NCBI GenBank assembly: GCA_036402075.1
Contig: DASWTP010000106.1
Location: forward strand, 11,920 to 75,919
Direction of reading: 5' to 3'
Source: Chryseosolibacter sp036402075
GTDB taxonomy: Bacteria; Bacteroidota; Bacteroidia; Cytophagales; Cyclobacteriaceae
DNA length: 64,000 nucleotides
Shown here: piece by piece, positions 1-8,053 of the stretch
How the letters are laid out: every line of letters begins with the position of its first letter
Position numbering within the stretch: position 1 is the stretch's first letter
Notes under the pieces: generated by a model
What the model saw: only the letters and a program-made list of their open reading frames with translations
Databases searched by the model: none
What the model was told of the DNA's origin: nothing
Translations under genes and position numbers: made by a program

Positions 1-4
1 CGCG

Positions 5-2287
5 TTGTCAATTAATCTGTCAGGTGCTGGCATTTTGGTTCCGGATATCGCTGTCACCCCGGGCGACATTACGTATCGCACTACAGCGGAAACGTTGTTC
101 ACTGGAAACATTGACATCAAGAACACCGGACTTGAGCCACTGCATTGGGCAGCAGGAAAAGCGTCCTCCTATCCATTGACGCACATCCTTGAAACATTGA
201 ACGGTAACTTTACGGAGATCACCAACCTGATTCCATCAAAGTATACGTTTGCCTACGATGGGAACAACACGCAAATATCAGACGGTGGTCACGACATGTA
301 TGATGGCGGAAACATGTTAGACACGGACCGCCAGTCGCAAATTGAATACAGCGACAACGTGATTATATCCGGTGAATCTGCGTTCGGTACGAACACGAAA
401 TACTTCACGCGCCACCTTGATGGCCTGTTTGTGATGGTAGCAGATGTGAATGGCGCAGCCCATTTTGCTATCGAAGGAAATAACGGTGCCGATGGCGGAG
501 GAACTGCTGACGGTGCGGTACTGACGACCGTGCTGAATGGAACGGAATACACCGGTTATGTAAAACGTGTGTTTAATAACTCTGACCCATCAATCAACCA
601 GTTGATCATTATTGAAAGTGACGCATCTGTAACACACGAATTTGCAACCAACACAAACGATGGGCATCACAAAATCGCAAACCTCGCCAACGTAAAGCGC
701 GTTTACTATTTGCTTTTCGCTGCGAGAACAACCTCTGCGTTCTATGTGGACAACGCCACCACCAAGTCAATTATGGATAAATTCCTCCGGGTGATTACTG
801 GCAACGCAACGGGTGCACTCACAAACTGGCTGTCGCTCGATGCAGTAAATGGAACGGTAGCCCCTGGAGCGACACAAACCATTCATTACACAGCAGACCT
901 CACCACCCTTCCTGATGCCGAATATGCACATAACATCCTCATCGGCAGCAACGACCCGGACGAAAGCATCGTGACGATCCCAGTACGAATTAACAAAGGC
1001 ACGATCCTGGTCAGCAACGATGTGGACGATATCCTGGTGAACGAAGGGTTTGGTTCACGCACGATCGACTTTTCGCAGGTGTTCACGGACGGAAACGGCA
1101 ACAGCCTCAGCTATGCGGTAGGATCAAACCTTCAAGTCGTTGCGGGCACAATCGCGGGAACGACTCTCACGCTCACGGAACGCGGTACAGGAACCTCCAT
1201 CGTTTCGCTGCGTGCCGAAGACACAAATCACAACATAACATTCGAAGACTTTAACATCCGGGTTAATGACGTGCCAAGCGTAGTAACACCTGTTGAGGAT
1301 GTTGTGAGAATAAGAGGCTTCGGAATGGTCACCATTGAAGCATCGAGCGTATTCGCAGACAATGACACGCAAGATGTAATCGCACTGACAATAGCGAGCT
1401 CCAATCCCACAGTTGCCAACGCAGTTATTCAGAACGGCATCATTACGATTACGGAAGGAAGCGTAGGAGCAACCACGATCACCCTGACAGCCGATGACGG
1501 AATCGGAGGTGTTGCCAGCCATACGTTTACCGTAACGATCAACAAAGCAAGCGCAGTATTTGCTGCGCAGAACACTGTAACAACCTTTGACGGCACCGCA
1601 AAGTCGCTCACACTGACGACAACCCCAGCGAACCTTTCAACGACTATTGTATACAAGCTGAATGGAGTTGCTGTGCCGACACCAACAAACGCAGGCGTAT
1701 ATGAAGTAACAGCAACGGTGAACGACAACAATTACGAAGGGGTTTATACCGGCACGTTGACCATCAATAAGGCTGAACAAACCATTACCTTTGATGCGAT
1801 TGCCAACGTGTTGAATAGCAACGGACCGATAAGCATCACCGCTACATCGAGCGCAGGATTGCCGGTAACATTAACGCGAATAACTGGGCCGATCACTGTA
1901 GCGGGCAGCACCGTGACGCTTACCGGTGAAATCGGTGACGCAGCGATCGAGGCAACACAAGCCGGAACTGCTAACTACAATGCCGCGGCAGCAGTCACGA
2001 GAACTTTCACCATTGCGCAGGACCCTGTGTTGTCCGTTGACGATGCACTCAACGCCCACGTTCAGGCATATCCTGTTCCCGCAAAAGGCTATTTGATTGT
2101 GTCGACCGGAACGTATAGTATGCAGTCGGTGTCACTCACCGATGCTTTTGGTAGAACCGTTTATGTATCGAACCCGAATTCAAAAGAGCATTCCATCAAC
2201 ACCAGCAACTTTGCGCAGGGCGTTTACGTCCTCAGGGTTGTATCCGAGAAAGGAATCATTTCAAGACGAATACAGGTGAGAGACTGA
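5..2287 (+). CDS. C-terminal part of a large secreted Ig/MBG-domain protein with T9SS sorting domain (5' end outside window)
   Basis: The frame is open to the window edge, so the first codon here (a TTG) is probably internal and the gene starts upstream. What is visible is a large extracellular adhesin-like or surface protein. A choice-of-anchor/HYDIN-like beta segment comes first, then Ig/cadherin-like repeats (about residues 330-510). An MBG-type domain follows at about 513-590, with the signature GVYEVTATVNDNNYEG and a trailing TINKA linker. The last ~80 residues (from about 677) form a type A T9SS C-terminal sorting domain: YPVPAKGYL, then GVYVLRVVSEKG and a basic end. It would be exported by Sec, moved across the outer membrane by type IX secretion and anchored on the surface. 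No substrate can be inferred. A hairpin terminator follows 22 bp after the stop. Confidence 0.88.
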   Translation: MSINLSGAGILVPDIAVTPGDITYRTTAETLFTGNIDIKNTGLEPLHWAAGKASSYPLTHILETLNGNFTEITNLIPSKYTFAYDGNNTQISDGGHDMYDGGNMLDTDRQSQIEYSDNVIISGESAFGTNTKYFTRHLDGLFVMVADVNGAAHFAIEGNNGADGGGTADGAVLTTVLNGTEYTGYVKRVFNNSDPSINQLIIIESDASVTHEFATNTNDGHHKIANLANVKRVYYLLFAARTTSAFYVDNATTKSIMDKFLRVITGNATGALTNWLSLDAVNGTVAPGATQTIHYTADLTTLPDAEYAHNILIGSNDPDESIVTIPVRINKGTILVSNDVDDILVNEGFGSRTIDFSQVFTDGNGNSLSYAVGSNLQVVAGTIAGTTLTLTERGTGTSIVSLRAEDTNHNITFEDFNIRVNDVPSVVTPVEDVVRIRGFGMVTIEASSVFADNDTQDVIALTIASSNPTVANAVIQNGIITITEGSVGATTITLTADDGIGGVASHTFTVTINKASAVFAAQNTVTTFDGTAKSLTLTTTPANLSTTIVYKLNGVAVPTPTNAGVYEVTATVNDNNYEGVYTGTLTINKAEQTITFDAIANVLNSNGPISITATSSAGLPVTLTRITGPITVAGSTVTLTGEIGDAAIEATQAGTANYNAAAAVTRTFTIAQDPVLSVDDALNAHVQAYPVPAKGYLIVSTGTYSMQSVSLTDAFGRTVYVSNPNSKEHSINTSNFAQGVYVLRVVSEKGIISRRIQVRD

Positions 2288-2308
2288 TTGCGAGTAAGGC
2301 ATTAGTGA

Positions 2309-2340
2309 AGAGCCGTCCGACATGGATGGCTCTTTTTATT
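2309..2340 (+). terminator. Rho-independent terminator of the T9SS-sorted surface protein
   Basis: A 10-bp stem (AGAGCCGTCC / GGATGGCTCT, one G-T wobble) with loop GACAT is followed at once by a T-rich run. It lies 22 bp after the TGA of the surface-protein gene. Confidence 0.8.
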
Positions 2341-2391
2341 TGTCGACCTGCCGGATGTCAGATAAAACCTCGATTTGAGTAAGAAGATCTA

Positions 2392-2442
2392 AGGTCCAAA
2401 GACCAAGGTCCAAGAGCCAAAATCCAAAGACAAAAATCCGAA
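2392..2442. repeat. Degenerate 7-bp tandem repeat, word family RGNCCAA
   Basis: About seven consecutive heptamers can be read (GGTCCAA, AGACCAA, GGTCCAA, GAGCCAA, AATCCAA, AGACAAA, AATCCGA). The tract is in the 328-bp space between convergent genes, beyond the terminator of the left gene. The frame across it has only low-complexity translation, so it is treated as non-coding. Confidence 0.75.
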
Positions 2443-2496
2443 GAGTAGCGCCATTCGACATCAAACAATAACCTGTTTTTTGGATGGAGGGCGTAA

Positions 2497-2527
2497 CAAA
2501 AAAAGAGCCGTTCGTATTGAACAGCTC
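2497..2527 (-). terminator. Terminator of the HtrA gene
   Basis: Read on the minus strand, GAGCTGTTC - AATAC - GAACGGCTC forms a 9-bp stem with one wobble and is followed by a run of seven to eight T. It lies about 90 bp after the protease stop codon; the second heptamer tract (2541-2598) falls inside the 3' untranslated region. Confidence 0.75.
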
Positions 2528-2540
2528 CCTTTGCTCTTGT

Positions 2541-2598
2541 CTGACCTGAACCCTGGAACCTAAAACTTGAAACTTCAGACCTGGAACCTGAAACCTGA
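2541..2598. repeat. Degenerate 7-bp tandem repeat, word family CTGRAAC
   Basis: Seven or eight heptamers in register: CTGGAAC, CTAAAAC, TTGAAAC, TTCAGAC, CTGGAAC, CTGAAAC, CTGATTT. The word differs from the neighbouring tract but the 7-bp period is the same. It ends 17 bp from the protease stop codon. Confidence 0.75.
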
Positions 2599-2615
2599 TT
2601 TTTTGCACTTCGCCA

Positions 2616-4055
2616 TCATCGCTTAATGAACGGAATCTGCACCCGCTGACGTGCGTTGTTAATTCCTATAATGTAGCCCCTGCCACGGAACTCATCGAAA
2701 AACCGGATCACTTCCTCGGGCTCGCTAACGCTTTCGTTGTTCAAGCGCTCAATCGTGAAGTTCTCATTTACGCCCAGTCGTTTGAACAAGCTGTTATCTG
2801 CGATCTTGAAGACCTTCACACCGTAGTCGGTGGCTTCCAGTTGCGCACCGAGCGCAGGCGCAGAAACAATTTTGCGTTTGATAATCCCTGTGTCGCCTTT
2901 TCTGTTCACTAAAGTCACGTTTACCGTGCCGGATCTATTGTCACGCAGGTAGGTGATTGAGATTTTATCTCCAGGATAGCGATAGCTCAGCGCTTCTTCA
3001 AATTCGCTTTGAGAATTGATATCGATACCATTCACTTTGGTAATCACATCACCCAGCTTCAACCCCGCGTCAGCTGCAGGCCCTTCTTTGTCAAGACGCT
3101 CCAGCAGCACACCGTTATAGGTCTTTACTTTTGTGTCGAGGTCATACTTTACCGCAGTGGCATAGTCATAGTCTGATACGTTTGCCCCCAAAACTGCCTT
3201 CTGTACAATTCCATACTTTACCAGGTCGTCAAAAACTTTCTTAGCGATATCCACCGGCACTGCAAATGCGTAGCCTGTGTACGATCCGGTTCGCGACAGA
3301 ATTGCCGTGTTGATTCCCACAAGGTCACCATTCTTATTCACCAGTGCTCCACCACTATTACCAGGATTGATTGCCGCGTCTGTTTGGATGAAGGATTCAA
3401 TTGGAAACTTGTCTTCGAGGATTCCGATACGCCTTCCTTTTGCGCTCACAATTCCTGCCGTTACAGTGGAGGCCAGCGTAAAGGGGTTCCCCACAGCAAC
3501 AACCCATTCGCCAACCTGGAGGTTTTTCGAACTACCGAGCGTGATGGCCGGAAGATTTGATTCTTCGATTTTTATGACGGCCAGATCGGTACTGGGATCC
3601 GTTCCAACAAGCTCGGCAGTATAAACTCTTTTATTGTAGTTCACCTCGATGCGTTGCGCGGAACTAACCACGTGATTGTTGGTCACGATATATCCGTCTG
3701 CGGAGAATATTACACCCGACCCACTGCTCACCTGGGTTTGCCGATTACTCCCCTCACCGAAAAACCAATCCCAGTACGTTGAGCCACCGGCTTCCGAAAT
3801 GCTATTAATAAAGACAACACTTGGTGTGGCTTTAGAGGCAGCTGCGCTAAAATCGACAGGCGTCAGGTTTGATGTAGTGGTTGTATTGGGAATGTCTGAC
3901 GCGCGGTTCATGCCAGGTGAATCAAACTTCACGTTATCAAAAGTGGCAACCTCATCTTTGGGAAGGTTCGGTTTGATGATATACTGGTATCCCGCCCCTG
4001 TTCCGGCCAAACCGGCAATAAATCCTATTACAATGGTCTTAACTGTGCTATTCAT
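2616..4055 (-). CDS. degP: HtrA/DegP-type periplasmic serine protease with two PDZ domains
   Basis: Envelope protease/chaperone that degrades or refolds damaged exported proteins. The ATG at 4055 is chosen because it gives an N-terminal membrane anchor/signal (MNSTVKTIVIGFIAGLAGTG) and 479 aa, normal for the family; longer starts would overlap the divergent promoter region. The trypsin-like triad is visible: His in TNNHVV (~127), Asp in STDLAVIKI (~155), Ser in GNSGGAL (~234). PDZ1 follows (GVLLERLDKEGPAADAGLKLGD), then a degenerate second PDZ that ends the protein. It is divergent from the GH3 gene with 158 bp between the start codons. Confidence 0.95.
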   Translation of the reverse strand: MNSTVKTIVIGFIAGLAGTGAGYQYIIKPNLPKDEVATFDNVKFDSPGMNRASDIPNTTTTSNLTPVDFSAAASKATPSVVFINSISEAGGSTYWDWFFGEGSNRQTQVSSGSGVIFSADGYIVTNNHVVSSAQRIEVNYNKRVYTAELVGTDPSTDLAVIKIEESNLPAITLGSSKNLQVGEWVVAVGNPFTLASTVTAGIVSAKGRRIGILEDKFPIESFIQTDAAINPGNSGGALVNKNGDLVGINTAILSRTGSYTGYAFAVPVDIAKKVFDDLVKYGIVQKAVLGANVSDYDYATAVKYDLDTKVKTYNGVLLERLDKEGPAADAGLKLGDVITKVNGIDINSQSEFEEALSYRYPGDKISITYLRDNRSGTVNVTLVNRKGDTGIIKRKIVSAPALGAQLEATDYGVKVFKIADNSLFKRLGVNENFTIERLNNESVSEPEEVIRFFDEFRGRGYIIGINNARQRVQIPFIKR

Positions 4056-4179
4056 AAGTTTAGTTACGATTCTGGATGGTTGAAACGGCTTAAAAGTTGA
4101 AAAACCGCTGAAATTTATCAAGAAAACGGAAATTTGGTTTTCGGGGTTCATAACAACGGTTGACGTCACGCTTTAATTA

Positions 4180-4208
4180 TTGCGAATCCGGAAATCAAAT
4201 TATCTTGC
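4180..4208 (+). promoter_or_regulatory. Candidate Bacteroidota promoter for the GH3 gene
   Basis: TTG at 4180-4182, 18 nt, then TATCTTGC at 4201-4208, a near match to TAnnTTTG. The ATG begins only 5 nt after the -7 element, so the transcript would be nearly leaderless. Confidence 0.4.
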
Positions 4209-4213
4209 GCCTT

Positions 4214-5710
4214 ATGGGATTCCGTTCAATTCTCGCAAAACCTTTTGCAGCCTACGTTGCCTCGCAAACTCGCAAATGGGCAATGAACCCGGCCCTGTAC
4301 CAACACAATACATTGACACACCTGGTGCGGGAAGCTGGCGCAACAAAGTTCGGGCGCGACCACAGTTTTAGTTCAATCAAAAATCACGCAGACTTCAAAC
4401 GACTCGTCCCCATCCGCGATTATGAACAACTTAAACCCTATGTGGAAGAGGTTGTCAACGGCAAGGCCGATATATTATGGAAAGGTAAGCCAGCTTATTT
4501 CGCAAAAACTTCCGGCACTACTTCGGGAACTAAGTATATTCCGATTTCGAAGGAGTCGATTTCAAACCACATCAACGGAGCCCGCAACGCGCTGCTCAGT
4601 TATGTACATGAAACTGGCAAGGCGCAATTCCTCGATGGTGGATTGATTTTCCTTTCGGGGAGCCCCGAGCTGGACGAAAAAGCCGGGATCAAGACCGGTC
4701 GGCTTTCCGGAATTGTAAACCATCACGTTCCGGCATACCTGCGTTCAAACCAGAAGCCGACTTATGCCACCAACACCATTGAGGATTGGGAAGAGAAACT
4801 TGAGAAGATCATTGACGAAACGCTGCATTCTGACATGACACTCATCTCCGGAATTCCGCCCTGGGCACAAATGTATTTTGACCGGATCCTGGCACGAACC
4901 GGTAAGAAGATCAAAGACGTATTTCCAAATTTCTCGATGTTCGTGTATGGAGGCGTAAATTTTGAACCCTATCGCGCCAAGCTGTTCGACACCATCGGGA
5001 AGAAAATTGATTCAATCGAGACATATCCGGCATCGGAAGGATTCATCGCCTACCAGGATACGCAAACCGAACCCGGCCTGCTGCTGCTGTTAAATGCCGG
5101 AATCTTTTTTGAGTTCGTTCCAACGGAGGAGTATTTTAACGACAACCCTACCCGCCTAAACATTGAGGAGGTTGAGCTCGGCAAAAATTACGCGGTCATC
5201 ATTAATAGCAATGCCGGGCTATGGGGCTATTCGATCGGTGATACGGTGAAATTTGTTTCAAAGAAGCCCTATCGCATCGTTGTTACGGGAAGGATCAAGC
5301 ACTTCATTTCCGCTTTTGGCGAGCACGTGATCGGTGAAGAGGTGGAAAAAGCCATGAAGCACACGCTCGCGAAATTCCCTGAAGCAGAAATCATTGAATT
5401 CACCGTTGCGCCACAGGTCACCCCTGCTGAAGGTTTGCCGTACCACGAATGGCTGATCGAGTTTTCAAAACAACCTGCTGACCTTCTTGCTTTTTCGCTG
5501 GAGCTGGACAAACAAATGCGCGACCTGAATGTTTATTATGACGACCTGATAACTGGCAATATTCTTCGCACGCTTCAGATCACACCGCTGCAACGAAACG
5601 CATTTATCGACTACATGAAATCGCTTGGAAAGCTCGGTGGCCAAAATAAAGTTCCTCGACTCTCGAATGACCGAAAGCTCGCAACCGAGTTGCACAAGCT
5701 CCGCGCCTAG
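4214..5710 (+). CDS. GH3 auxin-responsive promoter family protein (acyl-adenylate/amide synthetase fold)
   Basis: A 498-aa member of the bacterial branch of the GH3 family. In plants these enzymes adenylate a carboxylic acid and conjugate it to an amino acid; the bacterial substrate is unknown. The nucleotide-binding motif KTSGTTSGTKYIPIS (about residue 96), the second motif region VYGGVNFEPY and YPASEGFIAYQ, and the C-terminal VTGRIKHFISAFGEHV segment are all visible, so the active-site framework looks intact. ATG 4214 (MGFRSILAKP) fits the family start; upstream in-frame codons run into promoter sequence. The next gene, the patatin, starts 57 bp downstream and may be co-transcribed. Confidence 0.9.
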   Translation: MGFRSILAKPFAAYVASQTRKWAMNPALYQHNTLTHLVREAGATKFGRDHSFSSIKNHADFKRLVPIRDYEQLKPYVEEVVNGKADILWKGKPAYFAKTSGTTSGTKYIPISKESISNHINGARNALLSYVHETGKAQFLDGGLIFLSGSPELDEKAGIKTGRLSGIVNHHVPAYLRSNQKPTYATNTIEDWEEKLEKIIDETLHSDMTLISGIPPWAQMYFDRILARTGKKIKDVFPNFSMFVYGGVNFEPYRAKLFDTIGKKIDSIETYPASEGFIAYQDTQTEPGLLLLLNAGIFFEFVPTEEYFNDNPTRLNIEEVELGKNYAVIINSNAGLWGYSIGDTVKFVSKKPYRIVVTGRIKHFISAFGEHVIGEEVEKAMKHTLAKFPEAEIIEFTVAPQVTPAEGLPYHEWLIEFSKQPADLLAFSLELDKQMRDLNVYYDDLITGNILRTLQITPLQRNAFIDYMKSLGKLGGQNKVPRLSNDRKLATELHKLRA

Positions 5711-5767
5711 CGGAAATAGAATTTCGCATAATGAGAGAAAAAAGGTAACTTATAGATATTATTGTGC

Positions 5768-8053
5768 ATGCGGAGGCTTTACTTCTTATCCCTTAAGATC
5801 GCGTACTCATTCCCCATTCAATTGTTGCTGAATAACCTCAAGCGCAATCATGTGTTGGTATTGTGCTGGGTCGTTCTGTTTGCCATGATTACCGGGAGCT
5901 TCGGGAAGTACCTGGGTATCCCATACTTGTTTTTGGATCCGGAATACCTGAATGAAGTTGACTTCAGGTCGTTTTTCATCATCGGACTTTGTACTGCAGG
6001 CTTCACCACGGCATTTCACATCACCTGTTACATCAACGATGGTCACCGGTTTTCGTTTGTAGGGTCGTTATCGCGACCCTTTACAAAGTTTGCGATCAAC
6101 AACAGCATCCTTCCCATCCTTTTTCTCGCTTCGTACATCTACCAGATCATTGCGTTCCAAAAGAACAACGAGTATACCACCGGGTTCGAACTGGCGTGGA
6201 ACCTGGCAGGATTGATTGCCGGCTACCTTGCCATGACATTGATCTTCTTCGTGTACTTCTGGTTCACCAACAAAGACATTTTCAAGTATGTTGTGTGTCG
6301 CATTGATGAAAAGATCAAATCGAACGTGAAGGTGACGCGTGCGAGCGCCATGAAAAAGCTCGACATCGCGCGCAAAAAGCAGGTGCAGGTAAACTACTAC
6401 CTCGACTACAACCTCAAGCTCAGGAAGGTGGAGGACAACCACTTTTACGATAAAGCCACGATCCTCCAGGTGTTCGATCAAAATCACTTCAACCTGGTCG
6501 TGATTGAGCTGTTCATTTTCTTTGTCGTAATGGTTCTCGGGCTGTTCAAAGACTACCCAACGTTCCAGTTGCCGGCTGCATCAAGCTTTATGATCTTCCT
6601 TACGATCTTCGTCATGCTTGCCGGGGCATTCTCATACTGGTTCGGAAACTGGTCGGCCACGGCAGCATTGATCCTCTTTCTTTTTTTGAACTACCTGGCA
6701 GGCGAAAACTTTTTCACCAAACGATACGAAGCCTTTGGCCTCGATTATGTTCGTCAGCCCGCTGAATATTCCGTGAATACGCTCCGTCAATTCAACGACA
6801 GCACGGCCATCGAACAAGATCGGCAGGCTACCTTTCCGATGCTTATCAACTGGAAGAAAAAATTCCCGGAAGGCACCAAACCAAAAATGGTTTTCCTTTG
6901 CGTAAGTGGTGGCGGTAAACGCGCTGCACTGTGGTCGTTTACTGCATTGCAAACTGCTGACAGCCTGACGCATGGCACCATGATGAAAAATGCAATTCTG
7001 ATCACCGGAGCATCCGGGGGATTGATTGGTGCAAGCTTTTTTCGCGAGCTCAAGCTTCGGAATTCAAATGGTGAAAACGTAAATCCGTATTCTCCACTTC
7101 ATCGCCAGCAGATCTCAACGGACAATCTAAACCCGATGATCTTCAGCCTGCTTGCCAACGATTTGTTTGTGGGTTTAACGCGGTTCGAATATGCCGGTAA
7201 TCTTTACCTGCAGGATCGCGGCTACACTTTTGAACAGCAGCTCAATCAAATTACGGGTGGCCTGATGGACAAACCCATCACGCGTTATGATTCAGCGGAG
7301 ATGAAAGCCATAATCCCCATGACCATCCTCACACCAACCATTGTGAATGACGGCCGCAAACTTTATATCGCTTCGCGACCTGTATCGTTTCTGAACGCAG
7401 AGATTGTCAATTTCCCGGAGTACACCACACAAAAATACAGCGGCATTGACTTCCAGCGTTTTTTCAAAGCGCATGGTGCGGATAGTCTCCGGTTCCTGTC
7501 AGCCTTAAGAATGTGCGCAACATTCCCGTACATCACACCCAACACAACGCTTCCGACAAACCCGGCCATTCACATTATGGATGCCGGTATTTCCGACAAT
7601 TTTGGTTTGAATGATGCTGTCCGCTTTTTGTATGCTTATCGCGAATGGATTTCCGAGAATACATCAGGCGTGGTCTTTGTATCGATCCGCGATTCACCTA
7701 AGCTGGGAAACATTGCCGCCAGCGAAGGCCAGACGATTGTAGACGCATTCACCCAGCCCATCAGCAGTGTCTATAATAACTTCGAAAATTTCCAGGACAT
7801 TACAAGCGATTTGCTGATCGGATACTCTCACTCATGGTTTAATAACTCTATTGAGCGGATTGATATAGAATATGAAGCACAGGATTACGTACCGATCCTG
7901 CAGGAGATGGATAGCCTTCGCAAAACGAATGCGCGTGCTTCGCTGAGCTGGCGATTAACCACCCGCGAAAAGCAAAGTATCGTTGACAATATCAGCACCA
8001 CGAAGAATAAGCTGGCTATTCAGCGACTACGGGAGCTTTTACGACCCAATTAG
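5768..8053 (+). CDS. Membrane-anchored patatin-like phospholipase
   Basis: Predicted lipid acyl hydrolase tethered to the inner membrane. The first ~350 residues contain about seven hydrophobic segments separated by a charged cytoplasmic loop (KVTRASAMKKLDIARKK). The patatin domain follows: oxyanion motif VSGGGKRAAL (~379-388), nucleophile elbow GASGG with Ser ~415, and the dyad aspartate in MDAGISDNFG (~604), in the DAG form rather than DGG. The residues needed for Ser/Asp catalysis are present. The start is ATG 5768; a TTG two codons earlier is possible. The 3' end overlaps the convergent amidohydrolase gene by 38 bp. Confidence 0.85.
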   Translation: MRRLYFLSLKIAYSFPIQLLLNNLKRNHVLVLCWVVLFAMITGSFGKYLGIPYLFLDPEYLNEVDFRSFFIIGLCTAGFTTAFHITCYINDGHRFSFVGSLSRPFTKFAINNSILPILFLASYIYQIIAFQKNNEYTTGFELAWNLAGLIAGYLAMTLIFFVYFWFTNKDIFKYVVCRIDEKIKSNVKVTRASAMKKLDIARKKQVQVNYYLDYNLKLRKVEDNHFYDKATILQVFDQNHFNLVVIELFIFFVVMVLGLFKDYPTFQLPAASSFMIFLTIFVMLAGAFSYWFGNWSATAALILFLFLNYLAGENFFTKRYEAFGLDYVRQPAEYSVNTLRQFNDSTAIEQDRQATFPMLINWKKKFPEGTKPKMVFLCVSGGGKRAALWSFTALQTADSLTHGTMMKNAILITGASGGLIGASFFRELKLRNSNGENVNPYSPLHRQQISTDNLNPMIFSLLANDLFVGLTRFEYAGNLYLQDRGYTFEQQLNQITGGLMDKPITRYDSAEMKAIIPMTILTPTIVNDGRKLYIASRPVSFLNAEIVNFPEYTTQKYSGIDFQRFFKAHGADSLRFLSALRMCATFPYITPNTTLPTNPAIHIMDAGISDNFGLNDAVRFLYAYREWISENTSGVVFVSIRDSPKLGNIAASEGQTIVDAFTQPISSVYNNFENFQDITSDLLIGYSHSWFNNSIERIDIEYEAQDYVPILQEMDSLRKTNARASLSWRLTTREKQSIVDNISTTKNKLAIQRLRELLRPN

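Noticed and set aside
1124..1522. A 132-codon minus-strand frame
   Set aside because: Antisense to Ig-like repeats of the T9SS protein; Cys/Tyr-rich composition typical of a shadow frame.
2336..2608. A 90-codon minus-strand frame between the surface protein and HtrA
   Set aside because: Its translation is the low-complexity 7-residue product of the heptamer repeats and it crosses a terminator hairpin.
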